Positions 42,751 through 50,927 of a stretch of DNA of 54,577 nucleotides are shown in pieces. Made by a program: the position numbers and the translations under genes. Source of the stretch: an uncultured Sphingomonas sp. (GTDB taxonomy: Bacteria > Pseudomonadota > Alphaproteobacteria > Sphingomonadales > Sphingomonadaceae); NCBI GenBank assembly GCA_913776255.1, contig CAJYLV010000004.1, positions 1-54,577 on the forward strand. The letters are read 5' to 3'. Positions within the stretch are counted from its first letter, which is position 1. Every line of letters starts with the position of its first letter. The notes under the pieces are model-generated. The model ran no database searches. It was not told the origin of the DNA and was given only the letters and a program-made list of their open reading frames with translations.

Positions 42751-43398
42751 ATGACCCAATCTAATACGCTCGCAGACGACGCGCCGGAAACGGCGCCGGT
42801 CGAGCACGTCGCGCTCTCCGATCCGGAGTTCAAGAAGCAGCTGGCGCTGGTGATCCCGCATCTGCGCGCCTTCGGGCGGTCGCTGTCGGGCAATCGCGAT
42901 CTCGCGGACGATCTGGTCCAGGAGACGCTGCTGAAGGCATGGGCGGCGCGCAAGCGCTTCCAGGCCGGCACCAACATGCGCGCGTGGACCTTCATCATCC
43001 TGCGCAACCTGTTCCTGAGCCAGATGCGCCGCGCGCGCTTCAAGGGCGAATGGGACGATCTGGTCGCCGACCGCGTGCTCGCTGCGCCGGCCAGCCAGGA
43101 CAAGCATGTCGAACTGGCGGACATGCAGCGCGCGCTGATGCACCTGCCGCAGCCGCAGCGCGAGGCGCTGATCCTCGTCGGCGCGGGCGGGTTCGCCTAT
43201 GAAGAGGCGGCCGAGATCTGCGGTGTCGCGGTCGGCACGATCAAGAGCCGGGTCGCGCGCGGGCGCGTCGCCCTCGAGGCGCTGATGGCCGGCAGCGCGC
43301 TGTCGTCGCGACGCGATCACGAGGTCGACAGCGAACGGTCGACGCTCGATTCGATCATGAGCGAAGTCGACGAACTCAGCCGCGACCGCGATTCCTAA
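42751..43398 (+). CDS. ecfG: General stress response ECF sigma factor EcfG
   Basis: ECF sigma factor that directs RNA polymerase to GGAAC-N16/17-CGTT promoters when PhyR captures NepR. The 215-residue protein has sigma region 2 (LAFGRSLSG-like RAFGRSLSGNRDLADDLVQE, then TLLKAWAARKRFQAGTNMRAW and ILRNLFLSQMRRARF) and region 4 (HLPQPQREALILVGAGGFAYEEAAEICGVAVGTIKSRVARGR). The family-specific TNMRAWTF-type motif supports EcfG rather than another ECF group. ATG 42751 fits; the frame is open further upstream. Three to four candidate EcfG promoters occur in this window. Confidence 0.93.
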   Translation: MTQSNTLADDAPETAPVEHVALSDPEFKKQLALVIPHLRAFGRSLSGNRDLADDLVQETLLKAWAARKRFQAGTNMRAWTFIILRNLFLSQMRRARFKGEWDDLVADRVLAAPASQDKHVELADMQRALMHLPQPQREALILVGAGGFAYEEAAEICGVAVGTIKSRVARGRVALEALMAGSALSSRRDHEVDSERSTLDSIMSEVDELSRDRDS

Positions 43399-43406
43399 AG
43401 ATCATC

Positions 43407-43483
43407 CGTCATTGCGAGCGTAGCGAAGCAATCCAGAGCCGGACCAGGACGCCCTGGATTGCTTCGCTACGCTCGCAATGACG
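43407..43483. repeat. Palindromic repeat, family A
   Basis: Full-length family A hairpin (see 3810) in the gap between ecfG and the convergent 59-residue gene, 8 bp after the ecfG stop. Confidence 0.9.
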
Positions 43484-43493
43484 TCGGTTTTGA

Positions 43494-43673
43494 TCAACCG
43501 CGGAAACGCACCCGGCGTAATTGGTCGAGGCACGCCTCCATCTCGCACGGCAGCTTCGCTTCCTTGCGGAACGCCGCGCGCAGCGGCGTCGCCAGCGCGT
43601 CCGCGGCCTGCGGCGCGTGCACGGCATAGGCGCCGTGCGAGGGGATGCCGTCGGAGGTCGCTTCCTGAACCAT
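43494..43673 (-). CDS. Conserved-looking 59-residue cytoplasmic protein
   Basis: ATG 43673 to TGA 43494 encodes MVQEATSDGIPSHGAYAVHA, an Ala-rich middle (QAADALATPLRAAFRKEAKL) and CEMEACLDQLRRVRFRG at the C-terminus. There is no signal peptide or membrane helix. Helix-forming propensity is high in the second half, with two cysteines. Codon position GC bias supports translation. It lies convergent to ecfG and divergent from glnE across a 39-bp gap that must hold both promoters. I do not recognise a family; a small regulator is possible but unsupported. Confidence 0.6.
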   Translation of the reverse strand: MVQEATSDGIPSHGAYAVHAPQAADALATPLRAAFRKEAKLPCEMEACLDQLRRVRFRG

Positions 43674-43712
43674 GGTGTCGCAACGCCGCTTTTTCGCTAA
43701 GGTTGCGCCCGT

Positions 43713-46358
43713 ATGACAGAGACGGTCACCGACGCCCGAACGCGTGCCGCCCGGTTTGCGCCATTTCTGGACGGGCTGATCGCGCGCGAGGCGGTGACCG
43801 CCGCCGCACTCGCCGCGGACGATCTGCCGGTCGGCAAGCGGCTGCGACTGGAACGGCGACAGCTGGCGTTACGGGTCGCGGAGGGCGATCTGGCCGGAAC
43901 GCTCGACCTCACCGGCGTGACCGCGGCGTTGACCGAGTTCGCGGATTCGGCGCTCGACCGCGCGATCACCGCGGCGATCCGCGAACGGACGCCCGAGGCC
44001 GGCGTGCAGGGCTTTGCGGCGATCGCGCTCGGCAAGCAAGGCAGCCGCGAGCTGAATTATTCGTCGGACATCGACCCGATCCTGATCTACGATCCGCTGA
44101 CCCTCCCGCATCGTCCGCGCGAGGAGGTTGCCGATGCCGCGGTGCGGATCGGCCGGCGCGTGCTCGAGCTGTTGCAGGCGCGCGATGCGGACGGTTACGT
44201 CCTGCGCGTCGACCTGCGATTGCGTCCCTCACCCGAGGCGACCCCGATCGTGATCCCGATCGATGCCGCGATCGCTTATTATGAATCGCAGGCATTGCCT
44301 TGGGAGCGCGCCGCCTTCATCCGTGCGCGGGCGGCGGCGGGCGACCGGGCACTCGGACAGCGCTTCCTCGACACGATCCGCCCGTTCATCTGGCGGCGCA
44401 GCCTCGATTTCGGCGCGGTGGGCGAGATCCTCGACATCACCCGGCGCATCCGCGATCATCATGCGCAGGGGCAGGCGTTCGGGCCGGGCTATGACCTCAA
44501 GCGCGGGCGCGGCGGGATCCGCGAGATCGAATTCTTCGCGCAGATCCACCAGCTGATCCACGGCGGACGCGACGCGACGCTGCGCGCGCCCGCCACGCGC
44601 GATGCGCTGGCGGCGCTGGCCGCGGCGGGACGGATCGACGCCGACGACGCACGCGCGCTGAGCGCGGCCTATACGCTACTGCGCACGATCGAGCATCGCA
44701 TCCAGATGATCGACGACCGGCAGACCCATGCGCTGCCGACCGGCGAGGGGCTCGACCGGGTCGCGCAGCTGCACGGGCTGGCGGACGGCGCGGCGCTGCT
44801 CGACCTGCTCCGCCCGCATGTCGCGCGCGTCGCGGCGACCTTCGACCGGCTCGCGCCCGCGGCGACCGCGGCGGTGCCGCACGAGGCGGGACGGTTGAGC
44901 GACTATCTCGCCGCCGCCGGCTTCGCCGAGACCGACGATGCCGCGCGCCGGATCGTCGCGTGGCGCGAGGCGCGCTACCCGGCGTTGCGCAGCGGCGCGG
45001 CGCAAAGCGCGCTGGAGGCGGTGCTGCCCGGGCTGGTCGAGGCGCTGGCGCAGGCGCCGGTGCCGCTGACGGCGCTCAATCGGCTCGACAGATTGCTGGA
45101 GCGGCTGCCGAGCGCGATCAACATCTTCCGCTTGCTGGAGGCGCGGCCGGCGCTCGCCACGCTGCTCGCCGAAATCCTCAGCCACGCGCCGACGCTCGCC
45201 GAGGCGCTGGCGCGACGGCCCGACCTGCTCGACGGACTGATCGACGCGAGCGCGTTCGATCCGGTCGGCGACGTGCCCGCCCTGATGGCGGAGATGCGCG
45301 CCACCGAACAGGGCGCCGACTATCAGGCGATCCTCGACCATGTGCGCCGCGTTGTCGGCGACCGGCGGTTCGCGCTCGGCACGCAGATCGTCGCCGGGCG
45401 CGCCGACCCGCTCGATGTCGCGGCCGGCTATGCGCGCGTCGCCGAGGCGGCGGTGGCGGTGCTGACCGCCGCGACCGTCGCGCCCTTCGAGGAAGCGCAC
45501 GGGCGCGTCCCCGGCGGCGAGTTGGTGATCCTCGCGCTCGGCCGGCTGGGTGGCGCGGCGCTGACCCATGCGTCGGACCTCGACCTGATCTATCTGTTCA
45601 CCGGTGACTTTTCCACCGAGTCCGACGGCGCGAAGCCGCTCGGCGCGACGCTCTATTTCACCCGGCTGGCGCAGCGCGTGACCGCGGCGCTGTCGGTGCC
45701 GACCGCGGCGGGGCCGCTCTATCAGGTCGACACGCGGCTGCGACCGTCGGGCGCGCAGGGGCCGCTGGTGGTCAGCGTCGACTCCTTCGCGCGCTACCAG
45801 CGCGAGGAAGCGTGGACGTGGGAGCATATGGCGCTGACCCGCGCGCGTGCCATCTATGGCAGCCCGGCGGCGCGCGGCGCGGTCGAGGCGATCGTCGCGC
45901 GGGTGCTGGGCGGCGAGCGCGCCGAACACGATATCGCCGCCGATGCCGCGGCGATGCGCGCCGAGATGGCGCAGCACAAGCCGCCGCAGGGGCCGCTCGA
46001 CGCCAAGCTGCTGCCTGGCGGGCTCGTCGATCTGGAGTTTGCGGTGCATGTCGCGCAGCTGACGCGCCGCATCGCGTTCACCCCCGAACTCGGCAGCGCG
46101 ATCGACGCGCTGATCGCCGCCGGCGTGTTCGCGCCTGCGCTGCGCGCGGCCTATGACCTGCTCGGGCGGTTGCTGGTGACGGTGCGGCTGATCGCCCCCG
46201 ACGCGCAGGAGCCCGCCGCGGCGGCGACGCGCGCGCTGATCGCGCGGGGGGTGATGCTGCCCGATTGGGAGACGGTGCTTGCCACGCTGGCGACGGTGCG
46301 CGAGAGCGTCGCGGCAAGCTGGCAGGAGAGCATCGCATGGACACCCTCCCGGACGTGA
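43713..46358 (+). CDS. glnE: Glutamine synthetase adenylyltransferase/deadenylase
   Basis: Bifunctional enzyme that adenylylates or deadenylylates glutamine synthetase in response to PII and glutamine. At 881 residues it is somewhat shorter than E. coli GlnE (946). The N-terminal deadenylase half carries the nucleotidyltransferase motif GKQGSRELNYSSDIDPILIYD and RVDLRLRPSPEATP; the C-terminal adenylylating half carries LGRLGGAALTHASDLDLIYLF and YQVDTRLRPSGAQGPLVVS. Both Asp-x-Asp pairs are intact. Its last 22 bp overlap bcp. Confidence 0.94.
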   Translation: MTETVTDARTRAARFAPFLDGLIAREAVTAAALAADDLPVGKRLRLERRQLALRVAEGDLAGTLDLTGVTAALTEFADSALDRAITAAIRERTPEAGVQGFAAIALGKQGSRELNYSSDIDPILIYDPLTLPHRPREEVADAAVRIGRRVLELLQARDADGYVLRVDLRLRPSPEATPIVIPIDAAIAYYESQALPWERAAFIRARAAAGDRALGQRFLDTIRPFIWRRSLDFGAVGEILDITRRIRDHHAQGQAFGPGYDLKRGRGGIREIEFFAQIHQLIHGGRDATLRAPATRDALAALAAAGRIDADDARALSAAYTLLRTIEHRIQMIDDRQTHALPTGEGLDRVAQLHGLADGAALLDLLRPHVARVAATFDRLAPAATAAVPHEAGRLSDYLAAAGFAETDDAARRIVAWREARYPALRSGAAQSALEAVLPGLVEALAQAPVPLTALNRLDRLLERLPSAINIFRLLEARPALATLLAEILSHAPTLAEALARRPDLLDGLIDASAFDPVGDVPALMAEMRATEQGADYQAILDHVRRVVGDRRFALGTQIVAGRADPLDVAAGYARVAEAAVAVLTAATVAPFEEAHGRVPGGELVILALGRLGGAALTHASDLDLIYLFTGDFSTESDGAKPLGATLYFTRLAQRVTAALSVPTAAGPLYQVDTRLRPSGAQGPLVVSVDSFARYQREEAWTWEHMALTRARAIYGSPAARGAVEAIVARVLGGERAEHDIAADAAAMRAEMAQHKPPQGPLDAKLLPGGLVDLEFAVHVAQLTRRIAFTPELGSAIDALIAAGVFAPALRAAYDLLGRLLVTVRLIAPDAQEPAAAATRALIARGVMLPDWETVLATLATVRESVAASWQESIAWTPSRT

Positions 46359-46783
46359 CCGCCACCGGCGCCGATGGCGCGCCGGTTCGGCTGCACGATC
46401 TGCCGCGCCCGCTGGTCGTCTATTTCTATCCCAAGGACGACACGCCCGGCTGCACGCGCGAGGCGCAGGATTTTTCGGCCTTGTCCGACGACTTTGCCGC
46501 GGTGGGCGTGAGCGTGCTCGGGGTGTCGCGCGACACGGTCGCCAAACACGCGAAGTTCCGCGACAAACATGCGCTGACCGTTGCGCTCGCCAGCGACCTC
46601 GACGGCAGCGTTACCGAGGCGTTCGGCGTGTGGGGCGAGAAGCAGCTCTACGGCAAGAGCTACATGGGGATCGAGCGCGCGACGTTCCTGTTCGATCGCG
46701 ACGCGACGCTGGTGCAGGCGTGGCGCAAGGTGAAGGTACCGGGGCACGCTGCGGCAGTGCTGGACGCCGCGAAGGCGCTGTAA
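46337..46783 (+). CDS. bcp: Bcp/PrxQ-type peroxiredoxin
   Basis: Thiol peroxidase reducing hydrogen and alkyl peroxides. The 148-residue thioredoxin-fold protein has VVYFYPKDDTPGCTREAQDF with the peroxidatic cysteine and the catalytic Thr/Arg environment. It is the only cysteine in the protein: the resolving cysteine five residues on, present in E. coli Bcp, is absent, so this is a 1-Cys type that must be recycled by an external thiol. The ATG at 46337 lies inside the glnE 3' end (22-bp overlap), implying co-expression. A family B repeat follows. Confidence 0.93.
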   Translation: MDTLPDVTATGADGAPVRLHDLPRPLVVYFYPKDDTPGCTREAQDFSALSDDFAAVGVSVLGVSRDTVAKHAKFRDKHALTVALASDLDGSVTEAFGVWGEKQLYGKSYMGIERATFLFDRDATLVQAWRKVKVPGHAAAVLDAAKAL

Positions 46784-46804
46784 CGCAAGTCGACATTTCC
46801 TCCT

Positions 46805-46889
46805 CGTCGCCCCGGACGTGATCCGGGGCCCCGCTTCTCTCTCGCGACCGAGGCGAAAAGCGGGATCCCGGATCACATCCGGGATGACG
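46805..46889. repeat. Palindromic repeat, family B
   Basis: Family B hairpin (see 9054) with a GGACGTGATCC variant core, 21 bp after bcp. The rest of the 424-bp gap up to the M23 peptidase gene (46890-47207) contains no ORF I would accept; it must hold that gene's promoter. Confidence 0.86.
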
Positions 46890-47207
46890 AAGGATGTTGG
46901 TCCTTTCTGCAACCCCGACCGTGATCCGCGGCGACGAACGGGACGGATATCCGCAACGAAGCGCCGACGAAAATCCTGAAAACCTGCGCGTCGATCCGCC
47001 CTCAAGCCATCGGGCCGCCGCTTCTTGCAACGACTCGGCGCAGGACTCCGGCGCTTGGACGCGCCCGGCGGCAGACGCTATTGCGCGATTAACCTTCTAC
47101 CGCGCACAAACCTTTGCGTTCGCTGCGGCGGTTCTTTCGCGGGCGGACACGGAAAAAGGGGAAGACCGGCGCGTGTCGCACCGGTCGCAGTCTTGATCTG
47201 GGGTTCG

Positions 47208-48344
47208 ATGACCGACACCGCTTCTCTGCCGGCCGGGCGGCCGCTTGTTCGCCTGAACGCCGTGATCGCCGGACGACCGGCGCTGCTGCGCGGGGGCGCC
47301 GCACTCCTCCTCGGATTCGCCGGTTACGGCGCGCTCCAGGCGTCGACGCAGGTCGCGCAGGCCGCCGGGCTGACGCCCGCCGCGGCGGCGCAGGCGCAGC
47401 GGATGCAGGCGATGGAGCACAAGGTCGAGCGGATGCAGGCGCGGGTCGCGACGATCCGCACCGCCGCGCAGCAACATGCCGCGCGGATCGAGCAGCGGCA
47501 GGAATTGCTGACCGCGGCGCTGACCGGGCAGGGCGATGCGCAGCGGATGGCGCTGGCGACGCTCGCGGTCGATCCGCAGGCGACGCGCGTCGCCGCCGAC
47601 ACGATCCGCCCGTTCCTGACGGTCGAGCGCCGGCAGGTGGCGCTGGCGCAGGTCGCCGAGCAGCAATTGCGCGACCGTTATGCCGCCACCGCGCAGCAGC
47701 TGCGCCAGCGCGGCATCGCGCCGAGCCGCGTCGCCAAGGCGGGTGCGGCGATGGGCGGTCCGCTGGTCGAGGCGACCAGCACCGAGGCGCGCGCCGATCT
47801 CGCCGCCGACCAGCAGTTCCGCTCGCTGTTCATGACCTGGAAGAAGCTCGACCGGCTCGAGCAGGGCGTGATCGCGATCCCGTCGGTGCAGCCGGTGCAG
47901 AAGCTGCAGTTCACCAGCAATTTCGGCATCCGCTCGGACCCGTTCCGCGGCACTGCCGCGATGCACGCCGGCGTCGACATTCCCGGTCCGTCGGGCACGC
48001 CGATCTACGCCACCGCCGACGGTGTCGTCAGCCATGCCGGCCGGCAAGGCGGCTATGGCAACATGGTCGAGATCAATCACGGTAAGGGCATCGCGACCCG
48101 CTACGGCCACCTGTCCAAGATCATCGTCGCCGACAACACCCGCGTGAAGCGCGGGCAGCTGATCGCGCTGATGGGCTCGACCGGACGCTCGACCGGCCCG
48201 CACCTCCACTATGAGGTGCGGATCGACGGCCATGCGGTCAACCCGGTGCCGTTCCTGACCACCGCCGATTACCTGATGGCCGCGCAGGATCGCGCGGTCG
48301 GGCAGATCCCGGTGTCGACCACCGGTCCGGCGCCGCAGGACTGA
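47208..48344 (+). CDS. M23 family metallopeptidase (LytM/EnvC-like)
   Basis: A 378-residue inner-membrane-anchored peptidoglycan endopeptidase or amidase activator. After a cytoplasmic N-terminus and one hydrophobic segment (LRGGAALLLGFAGYGALQAS), residues about 60-230 are long coiled-coil helices (MQAMEHKVERMQARVATIRT). The C-terminal M23 domain has MHAGVDIPGPSGTPIYATADG, NMVEINHGKGIATRYGHLS and GPHLHYEVRIDGHAVNP. The zinc ligands HxxxD and HxH are both complete, so it may be catalytically active rather than EnvC-like. ATG 47208 is chosen over an upstream extension. Confidence 0.9.
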   Translation: MTDTASLPAGRPLVRLNAVIAGRPALLRGGAALLLGFAGYGALQASTQVAQAAGLTPAAAAQAQRMQAMEHKVERMQARVATIRTAAQQHAARIEQRQELLTAALTGQGDAQRMALATLAVDPQATRVAADTIRPFLTVERRQVALAQVAEQQLRDRYAATAQQLRQRGIAPSRVAKAGAAMGGPLVEATSTEARADLAADQQFRSLFMTWKKLDRLEQGVIAIPSVQPVQKLQFTSNFGIRSDPFRGTAAMHAGVDIPGPSGTPIYATADGVVSHAGRQGGYGNMVEINHGKGIATRYGHLSKIIVADNTRVKRGQLIALMGSTGRSTGPHLHYEVRIDGHAVNPVPFLTTADYLMAAQDRAVGQIPVSTTGPAPQD

Positions 48345-48368
48345 GGCGGAGCGGCTGACGCTCTCCTC

Positions 48369-48476
48369 CGTCGCCCCGGACCTGATCCGGGGCCCCGCTT
48401 CTTACCGCCGACCGAGCGAAGAAGCGGGATCCCGGATCAAGGCTCTCCTGAGCTTGCCGAAGGGTCCGGGATGACG
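48369..48476. repeat. Compound family B repeat with inner insertion in the right arm
   Basis: Family B hairpin whose right arm is interrupted by GCTCTCCTGAGCTTGCCGAA plus GG (about 48442-48463), the inverted form, with two changes, of the module in the left arm of the copy at 23811. Confidence 0.85.
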
Positions 48477-48527
48477 AAGAAGGGGATGCTCTTTCCGATT
48501 GCGGCGACTGCGCCTATCTTGCCCGTC

Positions 48528-48866
48528 ATGGCCACGCTCGCACCCGCTATCATCCTTACCCCTGCCGCCGCGGCGCGCGTCGCGGCGATCGCCGCGCGCC
48601 AGAACAAGCCCGCGATCCTGCGGCTGTCGGTCGAAGGCGGCGGTTGTTCGGGGTTCCAGTATCGCTTCGGGTTCGCCGACGCGCCCGAGCCCGCCGACCT
48701 GATCGCCGAAACCGATGGCGTCCGGCTGGTGGTCGACGACATCAGCCTCGACCTCGTCCGCGGCGCCAGCGTCGACTATGTCGAATCGCTCGGCGGGGCG
48801 TCGTTCAAGGTCGAGAATCCCAATGCCGCGAGCGGCTGCGGGTGCGGCACGAGTTTTTCCGTGTAG
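48528..48866 (+). CDS. A-type iron-sulfur carrier (IscA/ErpA/HesB family)
   Basis: A 112-residue carrier that accepts Fe-S clusters and passes them to apo-enzymes. The three cysteine ligands are in EGGGCSGFQYRFGF and the C-terminal NAASGCGCGTSFSV. SVDYVESLGGASFKVENPNA is the family core. ATG 48528 matches the family start; an in-frame ATG at 48474 would add a non-homologous 18 residues. IscA, ErpA and SufA cannot be told apart here, because no isc or suf genes are adjacent. Confidence 0.92.
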   Translation: MATLAPAIILTPAAAARVAAIAARQNKPAILRLSVEGGGCSGFQYRFGFADAPEPADLIAETDGVRLVVDDISLDLVRGASVDYVESLGGASFKVENPNAASGCGCGTSFSV

Positions 48867-48903
48867 TTAGACAAGCGCGCGGACCGCGTTTAGACCGGCG
48901 CGC

Positions 48904-49674
48904 GTGAAGATCGTCACCTACAACGTCAACGGTATCAAGGCGCGCCTGCCGCGCCTGCTCGAATATCTTGCCGAGGAGCAGCCCGATGTGGTCTGCCTCC
49001 AGGAGCTGAAGTCGAGCGACGACACCTTTCCCGAAGCCGAGATCCGCGCCGCCGGTTATGGCGCGGTGTGGCACGGACAGAAGGGCTTCAACGGCGTTGC
49101 GGTGCTCGCGCGCGGCGTCGACCCGGTCGAGCGGCAACGCGGACTGGCGGGGGAGCCGGAGGACGAGCATAGCCGCTATCTGGAATGTTCGGTGTTCGGG
49201 CTGGTGATCGCGTCGATCTACCTGCCCAACGGCAATCCGCTGCCCGGGCCGAAGTTCGATTACAAATTGCGCTGGATCGGGCGGTTGCAGGAGCGCGCGC
49301 GCGCCTTGCTCGCCGAGGAGCTGCCGGTGGTGCTGGCGGGCGACTACAACGTCATCCCCAATGACGACGACACCTTCTCGGTCAAGGCGATGGCGTCCGA
49401 CGCGCTGATGCAGCCCGAGAGCCGCCACGGCTATCGCGCGCTGCTGGCGCAGGGGTGGACCGACGCATTGCGCACGCGTCACCCGAAGGGCGGCGTGTGG
49501 ACGTTCTGGGATTATCAGGCGGGCGCGTGGCAGCGTGACGCCGGGTTCCGGATCGATCATCTGCTGCTTAGCCCGGCGGTCGCCGACCGGCTGGCGGACG
49601 CGGGCGTCGACAAGGCCTATCGCGGGCGCGAGAAGGCCAGCGACCATGCGCCGACCTGGGTGCGGCTGCGATGA
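48904..49674 (+). CDS. xth: Exodeoxyribonuclease III
   Basis: AP endonuclease and 3'-5' exonuclease of base-excision repair (EEP superfamily). The 256-residue protein starts MKIVTYNVNGIKARL, with the catalytic glutamate in VVCLQELKSSD, VVLAGDYNVIPNDDD, WTFWDYQAGAWQRDAGFRIDHLLLSP and the C-terminal SDHAPTW. The start is a GTG at 48904. The stop overlaps the next gene by 4 bp. Full length. Confidence 0.95.
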   Translation: MKIVTYNVNGIKARLPRLLEYLAEEQPDVVCLQELKSSDDTFPEAEIRAAGYGAVWHGQKGFNGVAVLARGVDPVERQRGLAGEPEDEHSRYLECSVFGLVIASIYLPNGNPLPGPKFDYKLRWIGRLQERARALLAEELPVVLAGDYNVIPNDDDTFSVKAMASDALMQPESRHGYRALLAQGWTDALRTRHPKGGVWTFWDYQAGAWQRDAGFRIDHLLLSPAVADRLADAGVDKAYRGREKASDHAPTWVRLR

Positions 49675-50474
49675 TGCTGAAGGCGGCGGCGGTCGCGCTG
49701 CTGGCGACGATCGCGACCGCGGCCGCCGCGCAGGATGCGCCGGGCGTGCGCTTTTGCCCCAATCGCCCGTCGCTGGGGGCGAGCGGGTGCACGACGCTGC
49801 CGGGACAGGTGCAGGTCGAACTCGCCGGGGTCGACTGGCAGCGTGACGACGACGGCGAATCGCGCGAGGACCTGATCCGCAGCGAGGTGACCGCGCGGAT
49901 CGGGCTGACGCGGAACAGCGAGGCGCAGATCGCGTGGAACCCGCTCGCCACGCTGCGGACCCGTGATCTTGCGAGCGGCGCGGTGACCCGCCACACCGGC
50001 GCCGGCGACGTGACGCTCGGGTGGCGGCGTTCGTTGAGCCACCCCGACGGCAAGAAGCTGTCGGCGGCGGTGCAGCCCTATGTGACGCTGCCGGTCGGGC
50101 ATAGCGAGATCGGCGACGGCGATTGGTCGGCGGGCGCCGTGCTGCCGGTCATGTGGCGGATCGACAAGAAGTGGAGCATCGACTTCACCGGGCAGCTCGC
50201 CGCGGCGGTCGACGATGACGGCCACGGCCGGCATTTCGACGCCACCGGGGTGTTCGGTGTCGGCTATGCGCTGACCGACAGCGTCACCGCCAATGCCGAA
50301 CTGTCGGTCGAACGCGACCAGGATCCCGCCGAGCATGTCGTGCGGACGCTGGCGGCGGCGTCGCTGGCGTGGAAGCTCACCAAACGCACCCAGCTCGACC
50401 TGCTCGCGGTGGCCGGGCTCAACCATCATGCGCCCGATGCGCGCATCGCGCTGGGCGGGGCCTTGCTGTTCTGA
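49671..50474 (+). CDS. Predicted outer-membrane barrel protein
   Basis: A 267-residue exported protein: signal peptide LKAAAVALLATIATAAAAQ, then a Cys-containing N-terminal loop (RFCPNRPSLGASGCTTLPG) and alternating strands such as SEVTARIGLTRNSEAQIAWNPL, SAAVQPYVTLPVGHSEIG, SIDFTGQLAAAVD and ATGVFGVGYALTDSVTANAEL, ending IALGGALLF with a terminal Phe. This is the style of the MetA-pathway/transporter-like outer-membrane family, whose transported solute is unknown. Its start (ATGATG) overlaps the xth stop codon by 4 bp, so expression is coupled to DNA repair xth, probably by chance of packing. Confidence 0.75.
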   Translation: MMLKAAAVALLATIATAAAAQDAPGVRFCPNRPSLGASGCTTLPGQVQVELAGVDWQRDDDGESREDLIRSEVTARIGLTRNSEAQIAWNPLATLRTRDLASGAVTRHTGAGDVTLGWRRSLSHPDGKKLSAAVQPYVTLPVGHSEIGDGDWSAGAVLPVMWRIDKKWSIDFTGQLAAAVDDDGHGRHFDATGVFGVGYALTDSVTANAELSVERDQDPAEHVVRTLAAASLAWKLTKRTQLDLLAVAGLNHHAPDARIALGGALLF

Positions 50475-50571
50475 CCGGCAATCGGCGGATCGCGCCGGAT
50501 GTTGGTGTGCTTTGCCAGCGTAATACACCTGTCATATGGCAAAAACCGCCGAAAACCGCCAGATTTTGAAT

Positions 50572-50587
50572 TGGCACGATGGGTGCA
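50572..50587 (+). promoter_or_regulatory. Candidate sigma54 (-24/-12) promoter
   Basis: TGGCACG-ATGG-GTGCA matches the RpoN consensus TGGCACG-N4-TTGCA with one mismatch and the exact GG-to-GC spacing. It lies 43 bp before the start codon at 50630. Two direct repeats AAAACCGCC at 50541-50560 lie just upstream and might be activator sites, though they are closer than usual for enhancers. Confidence 0.5.
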
Positions 50588-50629
50588 ATGTGTCCCGTGT
50601 CCCCGATCAACGGGGCAGGGAGACAAGCC

Positions 50630-50875
50630 ATGAAGACCATCGCCACCGCCGTCATCGCCACGCTGTTCGCCGTCGCGCCGGCGCATGCCGCCCCCAAGGC
50701 CGCCCCGACCGCCGAAGCGTCGCCGGTCGCCAGCGAAGGCACCGCACCGGTCCGCAGCGCCAAGACCCGCTATTGCTACAAGACCGAGCAGACCGGTTCG
50801 CGCATCCTTTCGCGCGTCTGCAAGACCCGCGATGCGTGGAAGCAGGTCGGCGTCATCGTTCCCGAGAATATGTGA
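50630..50875 (+). CDS. Small secreted protein with two cysteines
   Basis: An 81-residue protein with a signal peptide (KTIATAVIATLFAVAPAHA, cleavage after AHA). The mature part of about 60 residues has a Pro/Ala-rich lead and a short conserved-looking core RYCYKTEQTGSRILSRVCKT followed by RDAWKQVGVIVPENM; the two cysteines could form one disulfide. The TGSRILSRVCKTRDAW pattern resembles hypothetical proteins frequent in sphingomonads (tgsrlxxrvCxtrxeW). Function unknown. GGGAGA lies upstream of the start and a sigma54-like promoter lies 43 bp before it. Confidence 0.78.
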   Translation: MKTIATAVIATLFAVAPAHAAPKAAPTAEASPVASEGTAPVRSAKTRYCYKTEQTGSRILSRVCKTRDAWKQVGVIVPENM

Positions 50876-50927
50876 GTGTCGCCCGCGCGCGGGTCTCCGG
50901 CGCCGGCCGGAGCCCCGCCGCAGCGGA

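Noticed and set aside
46894..47207. Frames upstream of the M23 peptidase and an N-terminal extension of it
   Set aside because: No RBS or protein-like composition; the family start and membrane segment fit the ATG at 47208.
3810..48476. Possible CRISPR array from repeated short palindromes
   Set aside because: Copies are dispersed kilobases apart with no regular spacers and no cas genes.
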